From: Hofstenia miamia
Lineage: Eukaryota; Xenacoelomorpha; Acoela
Direction: 5' to 3'
Length of the DNA stretch: 64,000 nucleotides
Assembly (NCBI GenBank): GCA_004352715.1
Contig: SCFE01000053.1
Span: forward strand, 1,362,530-1,426,529
Of the stretch, positions 22,301-33,868 are shown one piece after another (position 1 is the first letter of the stretch; each line of letters begins with the position of its first letter). Both the position numbers and the translations under genes were made by a program. Under the pieces are notes generated by a model. The model did no database searches and was not told the DNA's origin. It worked only from the letters and a program-made list of their open reading frames with translations.

Positions 22301-25300
22301 AATAACCCCAAAACGAACCTTGTACAAACAGCTAATTTATTGTTCTGTTTCTTTCACTGTTTCATTCAATATACGACTTTGTGTTTCTTATGCTCTTATT
22401 TTTAAGTGTTTGTTAAATGTCCGGAACTATGAAAAAATCTGCGAGATCGCAAGATTTTTAATGAAGTTATTGAACTAAGACGAGCTTCATTGAAAGGTTA
22501 TCTTTAATGACCCGAGTCGTGCTTAAACGTTTCGGCTCGTTGACAAGTTTGCGTAGAATTCTACCCTCAATGATACACCAACTACTTCAAACTAAGTGAT
22601 AAGTGCTGAGACACTACAAACTGTCTAGCAGATAGATGAAGGATCATGGACATACAAATATATATGTATATGCATTTGCTGTTAAAACTTTATCAAAAGA
22701 TATTAGCAATGACTAATAATATAATTTACTCATTGTTTACAGTGAAATATGGTTTATAAAACATCTTGAGGTCTCTCCTTGCATATCGTCACGCTGCGGT
22801 GACCACATAACCGAAGGGCGTTAAATCATGCAAGTGTAAATATTAGACTTTGCGCTTGAATATTTGCTTTGTCTACAACAAGTATAAATCAACAGACTCT
22901 AACCACTGCTAAATTATTCAAATAATCTATTGACTCTAGATAACCGAGAGTTTTTAATCACGTCTAGTATTACAAGTAGGGGGTGTAGACCGATTGGCTC
23001 AAAACGACTATACTTTTTAATTACAACACCCCTCTCAGAAAGTTACTCGGTTCAACCTGTAGTAAAAACAGATGTTATGTTTTTGTAGTCTTGATAGAAA
23101 AATATAACATTTTCTCTTCTGTTACTTTAGCAATTCATAAATATTTATCAGCCATTAAATAATCAATGAAGTATCTCCTCGAAAAAAATTTAAAACTTGA
23201 ATAAGGAAAATGTCAATAAACGCTTCAGTTAATAATTTACTACGTACACCAATTACATGAAGTAAGGTTCACTGAATATTATGTGGGGCTCACAATTAGC
23301 CTCCACTAAATGTCAGAAATGATTACTCAGTTATACATGTAAGTGTATATATATTCACTTACTGGAACCAAATCCAATTGGACTAAACGGGAAAGGGACC
23401 ATTGAAATTCGGATCTCATAGAACCCTAGTTCAGGTAGTCTTTGATAGGCATGTCGGTTGAATTTTTGGTCTACAATAAGGATTGTATTATGATGAATTT
23501 TGTGAGGATACTTTGCCAAAAACATTAGGGGTGAAGGTTTATAATTGTGCCTAGGGCTTACGAAAATTATGGTCAACATTGAGCATCAACTATGTTTAAT
23601 TTTACAAATACATTTCTGATTCAAAAATATTAATAATGTTAAAAATGAGGTAAACTTGAAATGTAATGGATTACATTACATTTTAGAAACAAGCTTTCTT
23701 GGGAAAATGTTACATTTAAATTTGGTCCTACTCTTAAATTATATTGTATGTTCAACGATTAATTAGTAATATAATTAAGAAAGGTAGAATTGAATTAAGA
23801 AAATTCAGGTATATTAGTATTTTACAGAAACGAAAAAATAATTAAATCCAGTTTTTCAGACCTATATAAGAGAAATATAACCCAATTTTATTAATTAAAA
23901 TTGGAAAATATTCAGGAAAAGTTAAAATTGAATTGATTGATGAAGAAGCAAGAAATATTTAGGTGAGAAAGTAATAAAAAAGCAGGTGATTATTTACGGG
24001 GTGTCAAAACGATGCGGAAATGTAGTTCTCTTGGGAGAGCAATATAAAACAGAGCATTGGATATTGCATTATACTGTCATCAGCTGATTACTAAGGCTTG
24101 ATTAATGATTTAATGTGGGCCACAATGGGACATAAAACGCCCTAAGAAAACGCACCGCTATCTCATTTATTTACATTAATAGTATAAATTGAAATTTAAT
24201 CGATTTACATAAAAACGCGAAACCATCTTTAACTCAATTTCTCATTTCGTACTCAATTAACAAATGACTTCTTGAAATCGAAATACACAACCATTTCTAT
24301 TGTACTTTAACAATTTAAAGTGGTTTGCACAAAAAAACTAGACTTTGAATTTGATAGAAAATATGCTATAAGTTTTGGCATACAACGAATCATCCAGCAA
24401 CTCATTTTAATTTGGCCTACAGAAGTTTTTTGGAGGGACACGATATTTAACCCAAAATGTATTGAAGGCGATCACAGGATTAGGTCACCTCTGACCTAAG
24501 ATTTGCTTCCATCAGAGAATGACCGGAAACATCATAAAATTTTCAAAATATCTAATGGATTTGTAATATTTTAATCATGTTGCTGTTAATTAAATTTTTT
24601 ATAATCACGACGATAAAAATATAATTTTTAATTGAATTTTAATTCTATTAAAATGCATGTATCATGTTGTAAAAACTCTTGAGAAATCAAAAAATTATTA
24701 CTAATTAATAATTCAAGGATAATATATATGAGTGTGAAAGGTATCACATCAAATTTCAAAAGTTTCACTTTTAAACTCCTTCAATACATAGTTGTCATTG
24801 CGTGTACATTTCCTTAAAACATTCGTAGAAAAGACAATTTGGATGAAATTTGAGTGTCTAAAATGGAGTAGAAAATGAATAGTCAATATAAAAAATAGAC
24901 AATTAATTGATTTCATTAAAAATGCACTCTTGAATAAATCGAAAACTTTTATGTCGATGTCGATTAATTAATAACAAATAGCTTGGTTACGCAGTCATTG
25001 AGAATACTGGCCATCAACAAACAAAGGAAGAGTGGTTAAAAATTAACAAATATTACTGTCAACTATTCCCTAGACATCAATCACTTGGTCGGTGGTGTAT
25101 TAAATAGAAAATTCAAGTTGCGCAGAAAATGTCATATTTAGAAATGTAGAATAAAGTTATATTACAATCATCAATCTATTAAACAGTAGGGGCCAAGTTG
25201 AGCTTTTTTAAAAAATAGTCAACATTTGACGGTTGGAGGACACTTCTATGCTCCAATTCACATTTATAGTCCTTTTAGAGACATCACATGCTATTCTAAG

Positions 25301-25552
25301 ACAGTTGACATAAAAAGTCACAAGTCTATACTTGTGTAATCTTACCAGATAATTCGACATCATGTTGATATCCTGCCGGATTAATTGCATCAATTAAAAA
25401 ACTATGGCTAGCTTCCTACTATAACTTAGTATATATGGTATAGACATATACTTAGTTTGATTTAATATGCAACATTCGTAAGCAAATAATATCATTTGCA
25501 CTAAGTTATCACATATATAAAGGAAATGTATATTTTAGATTATTGTACTTAC
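19356..25552. other. Long AT-rich non-coding interval
   Basis: Open frames here (for example minus 20443-20165 and 23579-23355) start at non-ATG codons or lack motifs, and none is convincing. Two similar lines of text, about 20519-20560 and 20700-20745, share CAAAGTAGGTA and neighbouring bases. A GC-richer patch at 24000-24170 and one at 21420-21500 could be conserved non-coding elements but this cannot be judged from one genome. Confidence 0.4.
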
Positions 25553-25590
25553 AATCTACATGTATTTGCACACTTTTGACACGTGCAACT
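25553..25590 (-). other. Possible micro-exon with good splice signals
   Basis: A 38-nt segment lies between TCTTTCTCTTTACCCCATAG and GTAAGTACA on the minus strand. It is open in phase 0 (SCTCQKCANTCR, leaving in phase 2) and would join in frame to the candidate exon at 16835. The cysteine-rich text does not match muscleblind, and the segment competes with 33868-33839 for the same junction, so it may be a pseudo-exon or an alternative exon. Confidence 0.18.
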
Positions 25591-26546
25591 CTATGGGGTA
25601 AAGAGAAAGACAAAATCGTAATGAGATCTTGCTCAAATTCTCAAAGTCCATCTTGAGCCTGATTACGGTGCTGTGCTAAGCATAGAAGACTTAAGGAAAA
25701 ATATTCATTTAAAAGAGTTAACTTGGATTTCTATTTTCGCTTGCAATGTCGCTTAAAATCATCTAATCAGGCAAACGAAGTTCCGTGCAAATAGAGAGAT
25801 ATTGACAGACTCTCAGATAATTAAGCACTTTGTCGGCAAATTTCACAGAGATTACAAACCCGTCAGTCAACTTAGCGACGGCGGCGAGTATAAGAGCTTT
25901 AATTAAAAACGTGAGCTCAAATTTCAATAGCTTAAATTAGACACACTTACATAAACACACCTGGACAATTATAAAATTTCTTCCACTTAAATTAATAAAT
26001 TTATTTCAAAAATATTTTAAGTATATATATGTAACAAACGTTGAATATAAATAGACAAATTTCCAATCTGCACAACAAATGCAATATGCAATTGACGAAT
26101 TATGTTAAGACAAAACGATAGTAGTGAGATAAAAGTACGGATAAGTGTCTTCTCATTTCTAGGGATGGTATAAACTATGACCTCAGCGTTAAAGTAAAAC
26201 CCGCATTGTACCTTTGATGTTTTTTGCAAAATTAAATTAAATTTGGCTTTTCTAAAATAATTAACACTTTTGACAACAACATTCAAATTATTCCCGGAAT
26301 TCGTTATTAATGAAGTCTAAAATAATTTCTGAAAGGTCTGAATAAATCCAGTCATTTACAAAGAAGACAGAATAGTTAATGTAAAAAATTACTGGACTAG
26401 CACAAAAGTAAAAAAAGAGAAAATACCCGTAAAATCAAGCCTATACTATAATAAAAAATAAGCAATTTAGCTAGCTTTATCAATCGCAGCATTATTGCCA
26501 ACTTGTCTAATGAAAATATATATTCACATCATATACTTAGCATATT

Positions 26547-26601
26547 ACCTACTAAACATACAGTGCAAATTGTAATTCTATACATGACCTACTAAACATA
26601 C
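26547..26601. repeat. Direct repeat ACCTACTAAACATAC
   Basis: Two perfect copies of the 15-mer, at 26547-26561 and 26587-26601, 40 bp apart. No further extension seen. Confidence 0.7.
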
Positions 26602-27717
26602 TTTGTAGCCAACTACCCCACATCTAAATTAATTTTGGTTAATTTATTTTTCTGGATCCATAAATTGTATTAAACAAGCTCGATATTACAATAAATTTCA
26701 AATGTAACTATAAAAAACTTCCAATCACACCGAAATTGATTCCCTTTATTTGATGATCAGTGTTGTCACTTTCTAGTCTCCTTTAGTTCCCAATAAAAGT
26801 TTTGGAATGTTATCAAATACATTCCCTTAGGAAAAGATTTTTTAAACTCAGTGTACAATATTAAAAAATACTAAACCACAAAAAAGTTAGGAAAAACAAT
26901 AAATGGGAGCATTGAATAAATTGGATTAATTTTATACTAAAAGGACTAAGATATTTAAATCACCAAAATACCGAAGCATAGACTGTTCCCACGGATGTCA
27001 GTGCATGTCATATACAAATGAACTTTGGATAGGCATTATAATAATTTTATGTTATTAAAATGTCTTTAATGTAACTGAAGGACACAGATTTCACGCAAAA
27101 TTTTTACAAAATAAGTGTGTCATGTCCTTCATAAACTCAAATTGCAGCAATTTTTTAAAAACAAATCCATCTTCGCCCATTAAAATTTTTGCAATCGATT
27201 AGTTTTAATACGTTTTAACTGAAATTGTTTTAAAATTATAATAAACTTTGATTACCCTGAAAATACAATTTCAATAAAAAGCTAGGAATTTATATGCCTT
27301 CTTTGGCATTTGTTAAAGTAATTTTGCTAAAGTAAACAAAATTGCTTTTTATCTTCTCAATTTGTTTCAGTTTCCTCTAAATTATAATTTGCAACGTCTT
27401 CTTATTAAACTGTACAATATTATTGGTAAGAATCTTTATAAATAGACTAAAAACAAACAAAGTATTAAAAGTCTAAGCACTTTCTACTTTAAGGAGCAAT
27501 CCCATTATTTTTTGAGATTATAACAGATAGTCAAATAGAGAGACGTAGTGACGTTAAGAACCATCAAAAGTCAACTATTTGATGTACGATATTGTATGGC
27601 AATTTAAATTATCACCTGAAGAATGGAAGGCACATCTTTTATTAAGGTTTTGTGTACTAGATCATGTAACCTACGCAGCTTAAACCCCATTGGTTTTCTC
27701 AAATAATTAAATAATGA

Positions 27718-28310
27718 TACAATGCACCTCTCCTAATAACACCCACATGGAAAAAAAGAATAATGTATTATAACCATTATAACCAATATGTGTTATTTGT
27801 TACTTTTTATGAAGAACAAAAATAACTCATTAAAATACCTTCAATAAATTAAAAATTCTGGATGAATCCCAAGTTTTTCAAATATTTCTTCCGGCTCTGT
27901 AGTCCCCCTTTGCACTTCAGCACAAATATCAGCACCCAAAACAATTAATGCTTTCATCAATTTGTATGAGTCTCCTAGAACTTCTCGCTCTGTTTTCTGG
28001 TTGAGACACGTCAGCTTAACTTCTTGAATTTCATGTACGGGATTTTCACTGCTGTTTTGAATAAGGAATCCTGCCTTCTTAAAACAATTATAAACTGCTG
28101 TTTGTGAAACAAAAAAAATGTCCCTTTGCCATAAAAATGGCATTTAGTATTGTCATGGAATTATCATCAACAGCAAGCGATCTCACTGAATTTAATTCAA
28201 GCTTCTCTGTGTTACTACAAATGGTCGTTGACGTAATTTGAGGCTGTCATGTGATGTTATTAGCTAAAGTGTGATAATATGCAAGGTGTAATTAACGGAG
28301 GTTTTTCTTA
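27718..28310 (-). mobile_element. pogo/Tigger-type transposon remnant
   Basis: The left terminus (from 27720, CAATGCACCTCTCCTAATAA then CACCC) and right terminus (reverse-complemented from 28308, AAGAAAAACCTCCGTTAATT then ACACC) are imperfect inverted copies of the ACCTC...TTAATTnnACACC termini typical of pogo/Tigger elements. TA lies at both edges (27718-27719, 28309-28310). The interior encodes the C-terminal end of the matching transposase on the minus strand. At 589 bp it lacks the CENPB-type DNA-binding domain and most of the DDE domain. Confidence 0.75.
27841..28210 (-). pseudogene. Tigger-like transposase C-terminal fragment
   Basis: The minus strand reads SLAVDDNSMTILNAIFMA, then after a frame change VSQTAVYNCFKKAGFLIQ, then a charged helix-like tail to a stop at 27841 (...EEIFEKLGIHPEFLIY). 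Tigger/pogo transposases have, after the DDE domain, D/N-A-I-x-x-(I/V)...W-x-x-V-(T/S)-x-x-T-I-x-N-C-F-x-K-A-G-F, and the order and spacing match. One frameshift in a T run separates the two parts, and nothing of the catalytic triad is present. The tail of 100 codons has stayed open, suggesting fairly recent decay. Confidence 0.75.
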
Positions 28311-28644
28311 TTTATAAATAGTGGGACTGTTGGTTTATATGTTATTAACCATTTTGTGGTACTACACGAAGTGCAATGTAGTATGAACAAACAAGTTCAA
28401 ATCCTAATTGCTTGAAATTATTCTAAATAAAATAAGGCAATCGGACAGTTATGGATACAACTAGAATGTTGCAACAGAGCTTAAATCAAGATATCTTGTA
28501 AGAAAATAAACATTTTAAAACTTTTAAGCATGGGAAATAATAAAATATTATAACTGCATGTAGACATTAGACATGGTACAAAAGTAAAGCATTTTAACTT
28601 GAATATGGTTAAGAATCTTAAATTGATTTTTTGTTTACAGGGTC

Positions 28645-28721
28645 GTTACTCTCTCCCTCTCTCACTCACTCTCATTTTCTCTCTCTCTTTCTCTTTCTCT
28701 CTCTCTCTGTCTCTCTCTCTT

Positions 28722-28756
<35 letters not shown>
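28645..28756. repeat. Compound (CT)n-(AT)n microsatellite
   Basis: A pyrimidine tract of CTCT and TTTCTC units (about 28645-28726) runs directly into about 30 bp of AT dinucleotides. Apparent reading frames through it (poly Ser-Leu or Arg-Glu) are artefacts of the repeat. Confidence 0.95.
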
Positions 28757-28757
<1 letters not shown>

Positions 28758-31700
28758 ACGATAAAACAATTGTCAATTCCCTTAAGTGGCTTAATTTTCC
28801 AATTTCTCTCTAAAAGTCGAACAATTTTAAAATTTGGAAAACACTTTCGCTGTTGATGCAGACACAAGTTTGCGGAGCAAATATATTTGTAACGTGTTAT
28901 TGGCATTTAAATGGTGGATTATACAGCTGACTAATGTGCCAAGTGCCAAATTAGTCCACAGAGAACACCGCTCTTTTCATTATTTTCGAATCAGTCCCCA
29001 AGAGATAGCGGTATTCTTGTCATCAAACATTAACGTAAATTGGCCTTTCCCGCCCGGGCATAATTATCTATTTTTATAGAAACAACAAGTAGATTCTTTA
29101 CAGCGTTCTCTTCAAAGGCTAAAGGGAGGTAAGCGCAGACATTTTCGCTGACGTGGCTTCAAATACAACTCCACCTTTATTCACATTGTATGGACTTAAA
29201 TGTAGTCGGTAATTAACAAGAACATACTCCGTTTGAATAGGACATTGATTGAGCCACAGGGGTATTTTAGTAAATTTAACCTTGATTTTTCATTAAATGA
29301 TATAAATAGAGAATAACATTGTTTAGCATCAGAGGCGATTGAGAATAAAACAAATTTTCCGCAAAAGTTGAACCAAACTAAGTCATATTCACAGATTTCC
29401 AAACAATTTAAACTTCAATGCTGCGAACGAATCTCACATTAATAACTACAATGTGAAAAAGATAAAAACAAAACAAAGATAAGGAATTTTTTTCAAAACA
29501 AAATTGAGTCAAAAATATTGTTACAGATCTTGGATAAGTAGCCTCACCTTTAATTCGCCACAACGTTGCAGCACGTAAAATAGGAAGTGCCCTTCTTCCC
29601 CAGTGTGAAGTAAATATTGAACCCCCCCCCCCCCCCCTCTTAATGACATTTTAAGAATATTTAAGGTAAATCATTTATGAACACTGCTATTTGATTGGTT
29701 CCATAGTTTAAACGTTACAGAACTAGACCTAGTCTCACTATTTAAAAAAATCTCCTCAAATATAGAGGATTTACATATCAACTGCGCAGTTAAATGTTAC
29801 AACAGAAAAACAAAAATAACCCAAAGCAATCTTCTTGGGTTGAACACTGCGTTTGAACTATATTCATCTGACATAGTTTCAAGCATCTAAAATGATTGCC
29901 ATAGAAGTTTAAAAGTAATTAAGTGGTGACACTTTGAATACATCAGTGTCGTACCAATGAAGCACAGAAAATGACGTGGAATAATGTGGTTGAACCATTA
30001 GCGAACAAGGTATATTGGCTCCCAATCAATTAATGAGCTCAATTAAGAAATTGAGGACATACATGACAGTTCTTTTTGTTTGAGGAAGACGTTGACAGGT
30101 GAATGAACAAGGCATTCATGGAAGTTGGTTCTTTGATGTATCGAAATTTGCTGGGTGGAGAAAGATGCGTGGCTAGCTTTAAGCAAAAAGATATTCATTG
30201 ATAGTTTCTTTGATAATTTTTGTTATTCTCTCACATGACATTCAAAGTTATTATTGGCTTTGAAAATTCTAAAAGTATTGTTATAAAAATTGATCAAAAG
30301 AAAACGAATACCGCCATATTAAATCACTATAGTTTCAAAATGTTGATGAATCTGGGAGGAGTGAACTTAGATAATAGATAGTTGACATTCCATAGCAGGA
30401 AAATAATAAAAAAATTGGGTTGCTTAATTATAGGAAATCATAAATGTATGATATATTTAAATAATGTCCTCGATTTTTTACATTATATTGTGTTTCTAGG
30501 GTATTCCTGAATGATGTGTACATAAATACAATTGGTGAACATGATGTATTCACATTCTTCAGGTTTATATGATAGTTCAAAAGAGATGCAATACATAAAT
30601 TTGTTTGGCAAAAGATTGTTGGACTGTTTTACACAGACTAAATGATGAAAATGAGTAAATAGGAACGTTATTCAAATTCTAACTCCTCTTGTCAACAGAT
30701 CGTTGAAGAGTTCCCAGATATTTATTGAAAATAGAATTTGATTTAATAAGCTGTTTAAATGAAAGAGTAAACAAAATCAGCCTTTGGCACGAACTGGCGC
30801 TAAAGTAAGACGCGAGAAGCTACGAAAACAATTCAATTTGCGTTCGCCACGCCCATGTACACCAATAGACAAGTGGTTATTGCTAAATTCGTATTAGTTA
30901 ATGGAAGCTCCGCGCCTAATGAAGAAAAATCAAATTAGACACTGTAATTAACCAGCGCCTTCGTTCCATTAGGAAGGAATTTGAGAGCCCAGAAATAACA
31001 ACTTAATTAATTCAATTAAAATGAAATTGTTTAAAACTATTATTGTCACATTCGATTATATTCAACAAAAAACAATGCTAAATAATCAATAAACATTTAA
31101 TGACTATATTTTGCAATAATATATATATATATATATAAATATATGCAGTTATTGACGTTTGTAATTTAATTTCTGTATATATATATATTGGCGCTCTGTA
31201 AATTTGCCGACTTTTATGTATTGGCGTTGGCGCTTTGTGATATGGTCGAATAAAAAATTATAAGGAAACATTTGTAAAAATTATATTTTTTGAACAAATT
31301 TCTAAACACCATTTATTCATGAGTTTGCGAGGTAGGTTTATATAATGAACTGAACTAATAAAGCTGTTAAAAAATCTTAAAACACCACAAGATAGAGGAA
31401 GGGCGTCCGGTGGCGATCTCTGTTTTTGTGGGCATGGACGCAACAGTTAAGGCTAGTTTTGATCTCATGGTGTCCAATAGTTGTGACCCTATCTCAGGTT
31501 TTCCAAATTTCTTAAAATACGGAAAAAACAGTTTGACGTTTATAAAAGACATAAGCAGCTTAAGTTCAATGAGCCTCCATTATGCAAAGCAAATTTCTGT
31601 TAGTTTACATGCAAATTTCTTCTTAGGGAAGAAATTGCTTCTTTGCTTGTCAAAAGAACTTTAAATATACCGGTATACATCACAATTATTGCATAAATAA

Positions 31701-33838
31701 ACTCAATGACCGCCAAGACAATATGCAATTTTTGAATCGTAGTTTTAATTTTTAAAAGTCTTTTAAAACAAAACTCTATAACAAAAGCTTTAAACAACGT
31801 TTTCCCAACTAAAGCTTCAGTGAAGTATCGCCGGTTAGGGCACAAGTTAGAAAATGAAGTTATATTCAAGCATTAAATGAAATGATTGAAAGGAAGAGAC
31901 AGGAAAATTATACCAGAACGTTATAATAATTCGTCTGACTACCTGTTAGCACGACATGCAATTTTAACCTTGTGCGCTAAAGAACTGGGAAGAATGACTT
32001 TTACCAATTAGTAAAGCATTCTTATTTGCTTTTACTTATTAACTCTCAAGAAGTGACAAAGCGGAAATTAATTATCTTACACCACTACTCTTTTACTAAA
32101 ACTGTGTCACAGTCTTTCCTTGCATACGTCAAGAATTAAAGAATTCTTCAAGCATGTGATAAAAAACTTGCTTGTCAAATGTAAAGTATACCCTCTTACA
32201 AGTGAGAAGAGAGCTCTTGAGTAAGAGAGTGTTACTCAATCAAATATTACATGCTAAAAACAAATCAATACAATTAACAGCTTAGTACGAAAAATATGTA
32301 TATGACACCCATTTTACTTGCAGTTAAGAAAAGATTTTCTTTATAACCATTATCAGAAAAATGGCATTAACTTTCAGCTGTCCAGGCTTGCCATGAGGTG
32401 AGATTTTTGAAATGATAACGCACTCCACAAAAATGTCCACAAGTCCTACACCACACATCAGGAAAATTTTAGACAAAACTATCAAATATTTCAATACAAA
32501 GCCTTTAGAGCCACGGAGAATTTATGTATAATTTAATATGTGTTAACATATACATAATTTTTAATAAAATCACCATCATAACCATACCCATATTCATTAA
32601 CGCTATTATTGTGATTTGATATTAATATCATAGTTTTTATAATTATTGAGGTTGGCTACACAAATCCCCACAAGCAAAGATTCTCCTCGTACCGAAGCAC
32701 TTGGAGATCCCTATTCCCATAGAAAGCCTGCATATGCCTATGTCCTTTTAAAATGTCAAACTGTTTCCTTCAAACAACTTTCTTCAAATATATTGAAAGA
32801 TTTAAAAAATTCGAGGCTTAAAAAATGCTCAACTTCAAAATAAGACAGTTATGAAAAAGTAGAATTTATTAAAATATATGACATTATCACATGAATTCAA
32901 AACTTGTTGAGACTTAAGGAGTGCAGTAGTATATAAATAAAATTATTCCAACTCCTAATCATAAACAAAATACATGTATTAAAATTTAATGGTTTAACGT
33001 ACTTCAAAATTTTTGTACATTATCGCAAAATTGAATATAAAAGTAGTTGACACTCATAAAAAGAATATGTTCTAATCGATAAATATTCTTTTAAACGCAA
33101 CCATTTGACCAAATTATTCTTAATTAATAAGTGAACTAATTCAATTATAAAACAAAATGTAATAATACTAGGAATAAAACATGAAGACATAGTATATTGT
33201 AAGTGGCGCACCTTGCCAATTTTGAGGTCGAAAGACCTCGTATTATTGACTATTTTAAAACTGGACACGACATTCGGTAAATCTTTGATGATAATAAATA
33301 TAATGGGAAACGACCAAAAGTGTCAACAAGCATTCGATTTGGTATAAAAAATGAATGAACAAATCAGTCATGATATTCAATATTGACAGTACAATGTAAA
33401 ATAAGTATATATTTACAAATGTCGTCTTCAGAATGTAGTATTTAAATCACAATAATGAAGCTTCAGCTAATAGATAGAGCTAAAGGAGTAGTCTCAATTC
33501 ATATACAAACAATGATGACGTTCCAATTCTATTGTTCGTAGAAATGAATATACTAAAATAGGATATTATAGTGAATGCTAGTTTGGCTGCATTGTAAATT
33601 TTGAAATCAAACAACTCATTTATAATTTGAATGAACGGAATTTAAGTGGAACTACCTAATTTAAATCATATTTTAGCATTGCATTTTAATTATTTTAGAA
33701 ATTGATCATATTTTAAGAATTCGAAAATTCTCATATGCCATCTAGCGACGGCTAGGCGCACAAAACTAAAGATACTTGCATTACTTGCAAGACCATGTTG
33801 TGAAATTGCAACAGGGAATGCAGAAAACAGTCACTTAC
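28757..33838. other. Long non-coding interval
   Basis: No gene supported. Patches at 28840-29060 and 30780-31000 are less AT-rich than their surroundings and lack long frames; 30840-31000 also carries several TAATTA/AATTAA homeodomain-type words. They are candidates for conserved regulatory DNA only by composition. An (AT)n tract lies at about 31115-31142. A hairpin with stem GAGGTC and GAAA loop is at 33222-33237. Confidence 0.35.
29622..29637. repeat. Run of 16 C
   Basis: An uninterrupted C16 homopolymer in otherwise AT-rich DNA. Confidence 0.95.
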
Positions 33839-33868
33839 TTCATCAGAGCATTCCAATTATTGGTTCCG
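33839..33868 (-). CDS. Candidate upstream micro-exon of the muscleblind-like gene
   Basis: A 30-nt segment lies between a strong acceptor (TTGTCATTGTTATTTGGCAG) and donor GTAAGTGAC. Only one frame is open: phase 2 in, GTNNWNALM, phase 2 out. It therefore joins in frame to the candidate exon at 16835, giving ...NALM-N-NYRNEN.... Arthropod muscleblind has G-R-N-H-L-A-L-K-N-A-L-M-Q-Q-M just after the first finger pair, so NALM is suggestive. The segment is short and the intron would be 17 kb; chance cannot be excluded. Confidence 0.3.

Noticed and set aside
23355-23579. 74-codon minus-strand frame ending at a good donor (GGTTCCA|GTAAGTG)
   Set aside because: The frame has no family match and its possible phases do not fit the neighbouring candidate exons convincingly.
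28599-28906. Serine/leucine and arginine/glutamate-rich frames
   Set aside because: They are translations of the (CT)n-(AT)n microsatellite.
33222-33237. GAGGTC-GAAA-GACCTC hairpin considered as part of a hammerhead ribozyme
   Set aside because: No CTGATGA core or further stems occur nearby; it is only a small hairpin.
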